From assembly GCF_037893015.1 (NCBI RefSeq), contig NC_133658.1, positions 255,038,397 to 255,102,396 on the forward strand: DNA of 64,000 nt. The letters are read 5' to 3'. Source of the stretch: Macrotis lagotis (taxonomy: Eukaryota > Chordata > Mammalia > Peramelemorphia > Peramelidae). The position numbers were made by a program, and so were the translations under genes. This document shows, piece after piece, positions 21,441-30,693 of the stretch; within the stretch, counting starts at the first letter, position 1; each line of letters begins with the position of its first letter. The notes below the pieces were generated by a model, which was not told where the DNA came from, did not search any database, and worked only from the letters and a program-made list of their open reading frames with translations.

Positions 21441-21835
21441 ATTATTTTTAAATTGGTGAAAAAAGTGAGACAATATGGTTGGAGGAGAGAAGTTCAGCAA
21501 ACATTGTACTAGTGTTGATTCAATAGTAATTTAGTCAGGTTTTGTTTTGTATTCACTTGTCTCCCAGTACTTCTCTCAGGAAGTTCTACCTGCCTCAAAA
21601 TCTCCATTCCTGGGTTCTGTAATTAATCCTTACATAAAATTAGCCTCTTCTACTATAGGTAGGGCTCTAATCATTCTCAACCAATGCTCTCTCTTCCATT
21701 TTCTTTTATTTGCTCTAGGCTTAAACTCTCATTTCAGAAAAGAGCACTAAAATATGCAGATAAAATTCCATTAGGTTAATCCCAAAGGAATGACTTTCCC
21801 AATAATAATTTTTTTTGGTCCTAGAATCAATTGCC
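21440..21835. other. No clear feature
   Basis: Pyrimidine-rich parts near 21550-21720 resemble worn L2 3' UTR, but not enough to assign. Confidence 0.3.
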
Positions 21836-21837
21836 CA

Positions 21838-22030
21838 GTGGCAATGGGAGGTAGTCTGGATTAGGAATCTGGAGCCCTGGGTGAAGGTCTGTCTAGAATG
21901 CCTATGTAGCCTTGAGCACATGGTGTAATTTCTCTGGGCCTATATTTCCTCATTTGCAAAATGAAGGAATCAGATTACATCAGATGGTCTCTAAAATGTC
22001 TGCCAGTTCTGAAAGTCTGTGGTTCTCAAA
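21838..22030 (+). repeat. THER1/MIR-type CORE-SINE, sense (outer part of an inverted duplication)
   Basis: 'aggaatctggagccctgggt', 'tatttcctcatttgcaaaat' and 'ctaaaatgtctgccagttct'. From 21932 inward it belongs to the left arm of the inverted repeat described separately. Confidence 0.75.
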
Positions 22031-22225
22031 TGAATAAAAATGTTTTTGCTATTTAAAAATTTTAAATTGAATCACAGGATTGAGAAAACATTTATAAAAA
22101 TGTCCATTAATTGGGCAGCTGGGTGGTGCAGTGAATAGAATGTCCTGCTTGGAGTTGGAAAGATGAGACTTTCTAAATTCAATTCTGGCCTCAGACACAC
22201 TGCTCAAGTCACCTAATCCTGATTG
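21932..22225 (+). repeat. Left arm of a large inverted duplication
   Basis: Reverse-complementary to 22645-22928. The arm contains, in order, a THER1 3' half, a non-SINE linker of about 70 bp ('aaattgaatcacaggattga', 'gaaaacatttataaaaatgt') and the head of a MAR1-type SINE. The same three parts occur in the other arm in the same arrangement. By eye the THER1 plus linker part is about 85-88% identical. The shared junctions argue for duplication of one segment, not two independent repeat insertions. Confidence 0.85.
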
Positions 22226-22260
22226 ACACCCCCCCCCCCCCCCCCCCCCGCAAAAGATGA
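22110..22260 (+). repeat. MAR1-type SINE, 3'-truncated at a long C run
   Basis: Head 'ttgggcagctgggtggtgca' and B-box region 'aattctggcctcagacacac', then 'tcctgattgacac' followed by about 21 C (22229-22249). The MAR1 3' module is absent on this side but present in the opposite arm. Confidence 0.8.
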
Positions 22261-22507
22261 TAAACATTGGAGATTTTAGTTCATATTGAAGAGATACTTG
22301 TAAAGCCTAATTTGGAAGTGTTAACTCTATAGTAAATAAAGGACATTCCTTCTATTTAAAATAGAATGATCACATCTGAAGCAGTGATGACTTCAGAATA
22401 TAACCTCAAAGTGAAACTCAGAAGGTATAAGGTCCTAAATTGGAGTTGCAGGAATTCTGTGGTTTTTCATCTTTGTGTCCTTAGCATCTAGCTTATAGTC
22501 TTTTGAA

Positions 22508-22748
22508 AAATATTAGTTGTTTAGTTACATCCAACTTTCATGACCCCATTTGGGATTTTCTTGGCAAAGATTTGGAGTGATTTGCCATTTCCTTCTCCAG
22601 TTCATTTTATATATGAGGAAACTGAGGCAAATAGGGTTAAGTGACTTGCCCAGGGTGACACAGCCAATGTGTCAGGCCAGAATTGAACTTGAGAAGTCTC
22701 ATCTTCTCAACTCCAGGCAGAACACTCTGTGCAACACCTAGCTGTCCA
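22508..22748 (-). repeat. MAR1-type CORE-SINE, antisense, full length (in right arm)
   Basis: 'tagttgtttagttacatcca', 'ccccatttgggattttcttg', 'ccatttccttctccagttca', 'gacttgcccagggtgacaca' and 'caacacctagctgtccaat'. Confidence 0.9.
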
Positions 22749-22928
22749 ATAGTGAACATTTTTATAAATGTTTTCTCAATCGTATGATTGAATTTAAAAT
22801 TTTTAAATAACAAAAACATTTTATTCATTTGGGAATCACAGAATTTCAGAACTGGTAGACATTTTAGAGAGACCAGTTAATCTAATTCAATTCCTTCATT
22901 TTGCAAATGTGGAAATTTAAGCCCAGAG
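22645..22928 (-). repeat. Right arm of the large inverted duplication
   Basis: Mirror of 21932-22225, with the MAR1 head, linker ('gaacatttttataaatgttt', 'attgaatttaaaatttttaa') and THER1 3' half ('atcacagaatttcagaactg'). The arms are separated by about 420 bp. The arms differ by scattered substitutions and small indels, so the event is old and not a cloning artefact. Confidence 0.85.
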
Positions 22929-23010
22929 GTGTGAGACTAGATTTGAATTTGGGTCTTCCTGACTCCAGGGCTGATACTCTATCCTCTGAACCTGCTTGAT
23001 TATCTTTAGG
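22928..23010 (-). repeat. SINE head fragment, antisense
   Basis: 'gactagatttgaatttgggt', 'cttcctgactccagggctga' and 'ctctatcctctgaacctgct'. Confidence 0.7.
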
Positions 23011-23096
23011 GTGGTAGTCTGTGAAAATGGTATTAGACTAGAACTAAAAAGACCTATTTCTAAGCAAATCTCTGGCAGTATTAGTTGCATACAGAC

Positions 23097-23341
23097 AGTT
23101 AGGTGGAACAGTGTATAGCACGCAGAACCTGGATTCAGGAAAACTTGAGTTCAAATCTGGCCTCAGACATTTTTTAGCTGGGTGACCCTGGCCAGGTCAC
23201 TTAACTCTATTTGCCTCAGTTTCTTCATCTGTAAAAATGAACTGGAGAAGGAAATGAAAAACCACTCTAGTATCTTTGCCTAGAAAACTTGAAATGGGAT
23301 CACGGAGTTAGACACAACTGAAATGACTGAACAACAACAAA
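23097..23341 (+). repeat. MAR1-type CORE-SINE, sense, full length
   Basis: All modules in order: 'acagttaggtggaacagtgt', 'tgagttcaaatctggcctca', 'gtttcttcatctgtaaaaat', 'ctggagaaggaaatgaaaaa', 'atgggatcacggagttagac' and 'aatgactgaacaacaacaaa'. Confidence 0.95.
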
Positions 23342-23519
23342 AGATTAACTCCATGATTCTGAGTGAGCTATCCATTTTTTTCATTTATAAAATTGATGGA
23401 CTTGATATGAATGCATTTTAAACATAAACTATAATTTTGACATTTCTATTATCCCATTCATCCCATTACTAACCTAAGACAAATCTATCACCTTATTATT
23501 ATGAGCATGTCTACAGTGA

Positions 23520-23625
23520 GATTTTCCTTCCCCTTTCTGGGTCTTAGTTTCCTCATCTGTAAAATGAACTGGATGATTTTTAAGGTTCTTTTTTCCCCCT
23601 CTAAATCCTATGCTTTATAAAGATG
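23520..23625 (+). repeat. THER1/MIR 3' half, sense
   Basis: 'gggtcttagtttcctcatct', 'gtaaaatgaactggatgatt' and 'cctctaaatcctatgcttta'. Confidence 0.75.
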
Positions 23626-23768
23626 ACATCTCTGATATGACAAATTATCTCTAAAGAGAAAAATGCAGTTAGAGCCTATAAGATGGAATTAAATGGAATT
23701 TAGTGAGAATTTAAAAAAGACTGTGCCTGCTATTTTATTTTGGATTTTGAATGATATAATCTTAAAAA

Positions 23769-24006
23769 TGGAGACAGCTAGGTGGTTCAGTGGTTAGAGT
23801 ACTGGTTTTATAGTCAGAAAGTTCTTGATTCAAATATGGCCTCAGATATTTACTAGACATGTGACTTAACCTCTGACTTAATCCAGCTTTGCCCATGGAT
23901 AGTATGGTCATAAGGTCACAAAAAATTGGACATGAATGAACAGAAACATTATTTTTTACACTGCTTAATAACTGGACATTTTTGGACACAACTGAACAAG
24001 AACAAT
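23769..24006 (+). repeat. MAR1-type CORE-SINE, sense, diverged
   Basis: 'gacagctaggtggttcagtg' head and 'caaatatggcctcagatatt'; the 3' part is altered, ending with 'tttggacacaactgaacaag'. Confidence 0.85.
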
Positions 24007-24515
24007 TTTTTCATTCTTCAAGGACGGCACAAGATGACCTACTGCTTTAGCAACCAATAAGAATTCCTAGGTTTAAGATCTTCCCACCTAACATTCTTCA
24101 CATTTCAGTAAACACATTAGGGAGTGTCTTCAGTTAAACAGATACTTTTCCCCCCCTCTAGAAGGTAATCACAATCATGTCCTATGTAAGAAAATCTATT
24201 TACTCCAAGTCCATATACTGATTTTCTCATCAGTCTGGTATTAAAGGCTTATGCTTATGTGAATAAATAGATTCCCAACTTATGACAATCATTTATTAAA
24301 CACTTCTAAGATTCAGAATTTTGTAGAATTTTCACATCAAGAATATGCTTGGAATTGGGGATATACCTTAGTCCCTCACAATTCAGGGGGAAGAAGGGGA
24401 CATGCAAAAATGTTTATGGTAGAGGGGAAAGAAAGAGAAGTCCAGGAAGATATTCAGACAAAGTTCAAAGAGATATCTTAAGGAGAGGGCATTTTTCCTT
24501 GCTGTCAGGGGAGAG
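24006..24515. other. No recognised feature
   Basis: Unassigned; purine-rich near 24390-24520. Confidence 0.35.
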
Positions 24516-24519
24516 AGCG

Positions 24520-24680
24520 ATCAAGAAATCAACAAGCCTTTATTAATAAATGCTATGTGTTATGCCTTATTAAAGAATAAAGATGTAATGAAAAAAAACA
24601 CAGGAACTACCCTCATGCCATTCACTAGTCTAATGGTGAGGGACAACAAGGAAATAACTATGTATGTACAGTGGAATGTA
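24520..24680 (-). repeat. LINE-2 tail, antisense
   Basis: 'caacaagcctttattaataa', 'tgctatgtgttatgccttat' and 'aggaactaccctcatgccat' follow reversed L2 tail order. Confidence 0.65.

Positions 24681-24682
<2 letters not shown>

Positions 24683-24714
<32 letters not shown>
24683..24714. repeat. (TG)n microsatellite
   Basis: About 16 TG units directly beside the mariner-type MITE. Confidence 0.95.
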
Positions 24715-24717
<3 letters not shown>

Positions 24718-24829
24718 TGTGACTCAAAAGTCTTAGTATAGTTTTAAACTAATAGTAATAAAAAATAATAAAAAAAATTTTCAACAATTAAAATTTAAAA
24801 TTTCAGTAAGACTTTTGGATTAGGATATA
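24715..24829. mobile_element. Mariner-type MITE, about 115 bp
   Basis: The left end reads 'gactcaaaagtcttagtata' followed by 'gttttaaact'; the right end reads 'tttaaaatttcagtaagact' followed by 'tttggattaggata'. These are imperfect terminal inverted repeats about 28 bp long around an AT-rich middle of about 60 bp, bounded by TA at both sides. The CAAAAGTCTTA core is typical of mariner family ends that I know from mammals. No transposase. Confidence 0.75.
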
Positions 24830-24874
24830 GTATATCTATGCCCTCATACACATATATAGTGCAAATGGAATGTT

Positions 24875-24950
24875 GGAAAACATCAGGGAAAGTAAGATTG
24901 AATTGAATGACTTCTAAGGTCCTTTCTAACCCTAAACTTATAGAGGAGGT
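24875..24950 (+). repeat. THER1-like tail, sense
   Basis: 'attgaatgacttctaaggtc' and 'ctttctaaccctaaacttat' form the tail. Confidence 0.6.
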
Positions 24951-25019
24951 GACATCCAAATTGGTCCATGGAGGAGGGAAGGTACTTTAACACAGAAGGA
25001 ATTGGTGGGCTTTTGTAAA

Positions 25020-25255
25020 AGAAATAATGGACCTGAAGTCAGGCAAGATCTGGCTTCTAGTTTCACCTCTGTGACATCCTAGCTGTTTCACTATGGATAG
25101 CCATTTAATGTCTCTATATCTCTTTCCTCATCTTGGAAAAAAAAATGTATAATACCTGTGGTACTGACCTCCTAGAGTTGCAAGAATCAAAAGAGATAAT
25201 GTATATTAGGTACTTTGTAAACCCCTGGAGAGATCTATAAATGTCAGCTGATGTT
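25020..25255 (+). repeat. MIR CORE-SINE, sense, near full length
   Basis: 'atggacctgaagtcaggcaa' head, 'tctctttcctcatcttggaa' core, 'gtactgacctcctagagttg' and the 3' end 'aggtactttgtaaacccctg'. Confidence 0.8.
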
Positions 25256-25261
25256 GTAATC

Positions 25262-26364
25262 ATCTCTTTTGTTGGCTCATCATTCATATCAGCCCTAAGG
25301 CTCTCCTTTTCCCTCTTCTTTCTAAATCTTTTTTCTCTTAGTGACTATATCAGTTCAATTATCATCTCAATACTGATGACTCCCAGATCTATATATCGTA
25401 TTTTCCCCTGAGCTCCAGTCCTATATCATCACCAAATACCTACTGGATATTTTGAGTGGATATCCTGCAGATATCTCAAACTCCACACATCTAAAACAGA
25501 ATTCATTCTCCTTTTCCAAAACTCACTTTCCCCCCTAACTTCACCATCTCTGACAAGATCAACATCATTCTTCCAGGTACTCACATTTCCAACCTTAGTT
25601 TTATACTGAACTCACCATCACTTTTAATAGCAATCAGTTTACCAGCCTTATTTATTATATCTCCACAACATTTCACCACCCTTTTTCCTCTGCTCTCAAG
25701 TGGCTACCCATTGACACCTGTTGTTCAAACTGTTGCAATAAACTATTGCAATAGTTTTCATTTGGTCACCATGCCTCTGGTTTTGTGCCCTTTCATTCTA
25801 CACTCCATACAGCTGTAAAGTGACAATTCCTAAAGCACAGTTCTGGACGTGTCAGTCTCCTACTCAAAAAATTTTAGGAGTTCCCTCTACCTCTGGGATT
25901 ATATACTTTGTCATTTAAAGTCCCAAGACTGATTCTGACCTATCTTTCTAGTCTTATTAAAAATTACTTTCTTTCATGCCCTATATCCCAGTCAAACTTG
26001 CCTAGATGTTGTACATTGTACACCTTCTCTCCCTCGTCTTCATGTCCTTGAACAAGTTGCCCCTCATGCTTGGAATGAATGTACTCCCTCATCAGTTCTG
26101 CCTCTTAAAATTCCCAGAATCCTTCCAAACTCAGTTCACATCACCTCCTACATGAATCCTTTCATTTTGTTCCACCTTCGAGTGCTCCTATGTTCCCAAA
26201 TTATATATTTTATATCTTCACTGATGGGTATATGTTATTGCTCTAGCATCACCAGTAACTTGTAAGCTTTTTTGAGGACCAGGGCTGTTTTGTTTTTGTC
26301 TATATATACATCATATATATATAGACATCATATATACATCATATATATGTATATATATATATAC

Positions 26365-26415
<51 letters not shown>

Positions 26416-26455
26416 AAGGACCTAGTACATTATGTGTAATATGGTGGGTGCTTTT
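25262..26455 (+). repeat. Long LINE-2 3' portion, sense
   Basis: It starts in the end of the L2 ORF2 region ('catctcaatactgatgactc', 'ccagatctatata'), passes 'gatatctcaaactccacaca' and 'actgttgcaataaactattg', and ends with 'agtaacttgtaagctttttt', 'gaggaccagggctgttttgt' and, past a TA microsatellite, 'aaggacctagtacattatgt'. About 1.2 kb, the longest L2 copy here; no intact reading frame. Confidence 0.85.
26300..26415. repeat. TA-rich microsatellite inside the L2 tail
   Basis: Runs of (AT)n with interspersed 'acatcat' and 'gtatat' units interrupt the L2 tail between 'gtttttgtc' and 'aaggaccta'. Confidence 0.95.
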
Positions 26456-26458
26456 AAG

Positions 26459-26669
26459 GGGCAGCTAGGTGGCCCAGAGGATAGAGAACTTGACCTGGAG
26501 TCAGGAAGACATCTTTAAGAGTTTAAATCTAATCCAGACACCTGGGTAAGTCACTTAACACTATTTTCCTCAGTTCTCCATCTGTAAAATGAGCTGGAGA
26601 AGGAAATGGCCAACCACTCGAGAGTAATTTTCAAGAAAAAACATGACTAAAACAAATGCACAACAACAA
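26459..26669 (+). repeat. MAR1-type CORE-SINE, sense, inserted at L2 end
   Basis: 'ggggcagctaggtggcccag', 'gacctggagtcaggaagaca', 'gtaaaatgagctggagaagg' and 'acatgactaaaacaaatgca', ending 'caacaaca'. Flanks 'gggtgctttta' (about 26447) and 'aggtgctttgta' (about 26671) look like a target-site duplication. Confidence 0.92.
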
Positions 26670-26779
26670 AGGTGCTTTGTAAAAGCCTCTCAATTAATAA
26701 TAAATGAGAATGGGGGCAGGATATATATTTCAGTTATGGGGGCTATAATAAGTAAAGACATGGAGTTGGGAGATGATAA

Positions 26780-26872
26780 AATCATATCAGTTAGAGCTAG
26801 AAGGAATGTTAGAGGTTTTTTTCAATTGAAGTCTATGTGATGAAGTGACTTGCCTTACACTGAGGTTCCAAA
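26780..26872 (-). repeat. THER1/MIR fragment, antisense
   Basis: 'atatcagttagagctagaag' and 'gatgaagtgacttgccttac'. Confidence 0.65.
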
Positions 26873-26879
26873 GATAGTA

Positions 26880-27100
26880 GGGGCAGCTCAGTGGCACTGA
26901 ACTTGAAGTCAAAAGATCCCAAGTTGAAATATGACTCATATAATTCAGAAGCTATGAGACCCTCAGCAAGTCACTTAACCTCCATTTGTCTCAGTTTCTT
27001 CATCTGAAAAATAGGTACAATAATTGCACAAGACTTCAATATTGTTGTGGAGATAAAGTGAAATGATAATTATATAGCACCTTTGCAAACTTCAAGGTGA
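26880..27100 (+). repeat. CORE-SINE with tRNA-like head and MIR-type 3' end, sense
   Basis: Head 'ggggcagctcagtggcactg', core 'cagcaagtcacttaacctcc', then a MIR 3' module 'ttgttgtggagataaagtga' and 'atagcacctttgcaaacttc' instead of the MAR1 3' module. Confidence 0.75.
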
Positions 27101-27105
27101 GCTCG

Positions 27106-27200
27106 TTCTCTCTCTCTCTCTCTCTGTATATATATATATATATATATATCCATATCCATATATGTGTATGTGAATATATATGTATATATGTACATATACT
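27106..27200. repeat. Compound microsatellite (CT)n-(TA)n
   Basis: (CT)n to 27125, then TA/CATA units. It is the reverse orientation of the TA-GA compounds at 5.0 and 5.4 kb. Confidence 0.95.
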
Positions 27201-27214
27201 TGCTATTATTATTA

Positions 27215-27262
27215 TTAAAACCCATCTGACTTCAAATCCAGTGCTCATTCCATGATACTGCA
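27215..27262 (-). repeat. MIR head fragment, antisense
   Basis: 'cccatctgacttcaaatcca' and 'gtgctcattccatgatactg'. Confidence 0.55.
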
Positions 27263-27299
27263 CTGAATATGGTCCAGTCTGGTTGGATCTTAGAAATTC

Positions 27300-28160
27300 T
27301 AACATTTCACATTAACTATTTCTCAGCAAAACAGGAACTTCAGGAATCTGAGTCATAAATTACAACCTTCTTTTCTGTGCTTGCTAGCATTATGTTGATG
27401 ACAGCATCTTATGAAGACAGCATCTTGTCTTGCTCATTGGGTAGGAAGAGGGGGGGGACTAGAAATGGTAAGTGTTCCTGGGTGGGTCTTGGGCCCTGTT
27501 GCTTCTCAGTGTCATCATTCTCTGTCCACAGCTTTTGTACATGGGCATCTTCCGTTCTTCTAACTGGTTCCAGGACCTTGGAATTCAGCATGACCCCTAA
27601 GGGCTGTTCTAATGCAATCAGTAGGAATACTATATCCAGAGCCAGTCCCAAAATCAAAGGCTTGGATAAATTACAGCTGTTATAAAGAAATCACCTTTTC
27701 ACCTTGGCCCTCATATTCTTTCAGTTTACAGTCATAACTCAACAAGGCCAGCAACATTTGTCATTAATAAACCTGGTTGGATAAACAAGACTGATGGGTT
27801 AACAAGTAACATGGAGAGAAATCTGAGAAAGTGAAAAGCTCCAAACAGGAGGTGAAAATGTGCTTGAAAATATTTTAAAGAAGGATTTGTTGGAGTCTGT
27901 ATCGATTTTGCATTTGACTTCATGTTTCTATAACAAATAGCCCCATGATTCAGCAAAGGATAACATCAATGTTTGTATGGAAGAGAACCATAGTTCATTG
28001 ACTTAGGGTAGACAGTGATGGCATTCCCGGGCTTAAAAGCATTATGCCTTTTCTCAGCACATACTTCTTCCTCATCTCCCTCATTACCCAACAACTTTCA
28101 CAGGAGTGAAAAGGTGTAAAGCCAGGATATGTGGATTTAAGAAAATTGTGCTTCATTTCA
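27300..28160. other. Repeat-poor stretch with opposed open frames (27377-27685 plus, 27409-27657 minus)
   Basis: The plus frame (102 codons) has no recognisable domain. The minus frame continues back beyond its first TTG to a stop near 27690. It encodes a leucine/isoleucine-rich stretch (LGLALDIVFLLIALEQ) that could be a signal or membrane segment, then NSKVLEPVRRTEDAHVQKLW with a dibasic RR. No ATG precedes the hydrophobic part, so it could only be an internal exon. I recognise no family. Most likely non-coding. Confidence 0.3.
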
Positions 28161-28200
28161 ATTTTCAACAAACATTAAGTGTCTTCTGTATGCTAGGTTC
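28160..28200 (-). repeat. L2 tail fragment, antisense
   Basis: 'caacaaacattaagtgtctt' and 'ctgtatgctaggttctgg'. Confidence 0.55.
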
Positions 28201-28201
28201 T

Positions 28202-28388
28202 GGCCTTGACCTCAGACACTCCAGCTGTGTGATCCTGGGCAAATCACTTAACACTGTTTTGCCTCAGTTTTCTCATCTGTAAAATGTGCTGGAGAAGGAA
28301 ATGGCAAACCACTCCAGTATCTTTGCCAAGAAAACCCCAAATGGGGTCCTGGAGAGTCAGACACAACAGAAACAACTAAACAGCAATG
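28202..28388 (+). repeat. MAR1-type CORE-SINE, sense, head missing
   Basis: 'gctgtgtgatcctgggcaaa', 'gccaagaaaaccccaaatgg' and 'gtcagacacaacagaaacaa'. The 3' module is well preserved. Confidence 0.92.
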
Positions 28389-28389
28389 T

Positions 28390-28450
28390 TATCATACCCC
28401 TTCTAAAAATGAAGACACTGAGGCTCGGCAGGTTAAATGACTGTAGTTAA
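28390..28450 (-). repeat. MIR core fragment, antisense
   Basis: 'aaatgaagacactgaggctc' and 'ggcaggttaaatgactg'. Confidence 0.6.
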
Positions 28451-28629
28451 TAAAGAAGAAAAGATGTAGAGGAAAGGGACTCATGTCCCTTGAAGACTGG
28501 ACAGATTTCTAGTGTGATAGTCAATGGACCTTTTCAGGAAGAAGCTATTCAGTTTCTCTTGTCTATTGGCAATGGTGGAAATAGGTTGATTTATTTTTTT
28601 TTCTCTGCATCTTCTTCAAAATCTCCATA

Positions 28630-28746
28630 GGTTAGGGGAATTTAGTTCTAGAATTAGAAGGGATCTTAAAGATCAATTAGTACAACCTGACCCCTTATTT
28701 TAAAGTTGAGGAAACTACCCATACAGGGAAAGTGGCTTGCCCAAGC
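28630..28746 (-). repeat. THER1/MIR, antisense, split by a MAR1-type SINE
   Basis: 'agttctagaattagaaggga' and 'aaagtggcttgcccaagc'; its continuation probably lies after 28998. Confidence 0.7.
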
Positions 28747-28998
28747 TTTATTGTTGTTCATTCTTTTCAGTTGTATCTGACTCTCTGGTGATCCCATTGG
28801 GATTTGCACGACAAAGATATTGGAAGATTTGCCATTTCTTTCTCCAGCTCATTTTACAGTTGAGAAAACTGAGGCAAACAGAATTAAGTAACTTGCCCAG
28901 GGTCACACAGATAGGAAGTGTTTGAGGCTAAATTTGTACTCAGTTGAATGGCTTCGTTTCTCCAGGCCCAGTCCCCTATCAGTACCTAGCTGCCACAG
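28747..28998 (-). repeat. MAR1-type CORE-SINE, antisense, full length
   Basis: 'ttgttgttcattcttttcag', 'ccattgggatttgcacgaca', 'gccatttctttctccagctc' and 'cagtacctagctgccac'. Confidence 0.92.
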
Positions 28999-29108
28999 GT
29001 GGACTAGACCAAGTTCAACACTACAAGTTCAGTGTTCTTTCCCTTTCACCATGCTCTCTCTCTGAACCAGTCATAGAGTTAAATAGTTTGGTGTCCACTT
29101 CTTTTCTT

Positions 29109-29248
29109 TTTGCAAGGCAATGGGGTTAAGTGACTTGCCCAAGGTCACATAGCTAGGGAATTATTAATTGTCCAAGGCCAGATTTGAAGTCAGTTCCTCC
29201 TGACTCCAGGGCCGGTATTCTATCCACTGTGCCACTTAGCTTCCCCTT
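29109..29248 (-). repeat. WSINE1-type SINE, antisense
   Basis: 'tttttgcaaggcaatggggt', 'gcccaaggtcacatagctag', 'cctgactccagggccggtat' and 'gtgccacttagcttcccc'. No clear target-site duplication seen. Confidence 0.9.
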
Positions 29249-29279
29249 GATGTCTAATCTTTTAGAGAAGATGCCATGT

Positions 29280-29450
29280 TGTCTTTTCATTGTTTGAGCT
29301 GGGAGGGAACATGGAAATCATGTTCTAAACCATGTCCACTCTAAGAACACACTGAAAGGTTTAGATCTACCCAAATTGAGAATTAGAACCTAGATCTCCT
29401 GACTCTGAAGGGAGAGAGATCTTTCCCCTTACACCAGCCTGGTGGTGCTC
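29280..29450 (-). repeat. THER1/MIR-type CORE-SINE, antisense, worn
   Basis: 'gtttgagctgggagggaaca', 'agaattagaacctagatctc' and 'ctgactctgaagggagagag'. Confidence 0.6.
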
Positions 29451-29980
29451 TTTTGAACAACAATCTTCTACTGAACATGATTTAGATGTGTTATAAACTG
29501 TTGCATTCTGGCACTCTCTGCTTCAAACACAAGCCCTCTGAGCCCGAAGGAAAGCCATATCATCTTATGATGACTTTATGATTGTGAAGAAAGGGTTAAA
29601 ACTTCTTTGTAGCATTACAGACTAAGACCTTGATGAAATCTGTGAACCAAGTTACCCACTTTTTTCCTTGTATGGCTAAGAGTCAATAGAATAAACAATT
29701 CATTGCTACTCTCCAGTTAAGATCTCTATCAGGAGTGACCAGGAATGGAAAGTTATCTGCAGGTCATCACCACAAGAACACTATAAAATATGAATATATG
29801 TGATTACAATGCTTTCTTTTTTTTTTTTGGAAGTAGGAGCCAAATTTTACAAATGGAAATTTCCAGGAATCAATCCAGTGCGCAACAGATACACAGACAA
29901 TTCTTACTACCTTGAAACTTAAGATTTTTTGTAGTGCAGCCTGAAAGAAAATGATATCAAACATGGTTCATTTGTCCAAC
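29450..29980. other. No recognised repeat
   Basis: Single-copy looking sequence; T-run at 29817-29829. Nothing assigned. Confidence 0.35.
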
Positions 29981-29984
29981 TAAC

Positions 29985-30560
29985 TGTTCAAAGCAGAGTC
30001 TTGGTGTTTGGGGAAGTGTTTGGCTTGAAACCCAAACCAAAATGTTCTCTGATTTTTTTTTCACTTGAATTCCTGACACTGATTTAATTATTCATAATTT
30101 GCAATCCAGTCCACTGAACTGGGCCTCTGGTGAGGTAGGGGCAATTGGGGGAAGGCAAAAGAAAGAGAAAATGGTATTTATTGGCAGCTTGGTAAAAGAT
30201 CATGACCAGAAACAACAGAAAAAAATAATAAATCAATCATTAGTTTCTTGATGGGTATTTTAAATATTTAGCTTAAATTGTGTTCATCTGGACATCAGCT
30301 GTTTTCTCTGCAAACATCATAATTTTGGTGGCTACACAATGCTGGGAGCCTTCCCTGCACCAGCTGCGAAGTGCCTTTTGTGTTTTCAATTTAATGTCTT
30401 TTGGTTGGTAGTTCACATTAACATGGAAAGAAATATACAACTTGTGAGTTGGGAAAGCAGTTTTTACTCATAAAATCCTTTGATAGTTTAGCCATCTGGT
30501 CACAGTGAAAGAGCCTCATAAAAGAGGCCCAAATAAGGTGAAAGGTCATTTGCTTCGTGG
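29985..30560. promoter_or_regulatory. Repeat-free block, candidate conserved non-coding element
   Basis: No repeat family and no open frame. It has balanced composition with motif-rich phrases such as 'aatcaatcattagtttcttg' (30231-30250), an E-box CAGCTG twice (30297-30302 and 30361-30366) and 'aaaggtcatttgc' (30541-30553, a nuclear-receptor half-site AAGGTCA). Regulatory role is inference only. Confidence 0.3.
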
Positions 30561-30693
30561 GTCAAGGGGGCCTAAGAAGGTTCGCTAGAGTGGACTTTAC
30601 TAAAAGGATCCCTGACAAATTATTACACATGCCAAGACTTTTTTGGGGAAAGTATTTGATTACAGTGTCCAGGAATGTTGTTGATATTTTGCT

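Noticed and set aside
27468-27531. Short intron on the plus strand (GTAAGT to polypyrimidine-CAG)
   Set aside because: 64 bases is below the usual minimum for mammalian introns and neither side shows coding features.
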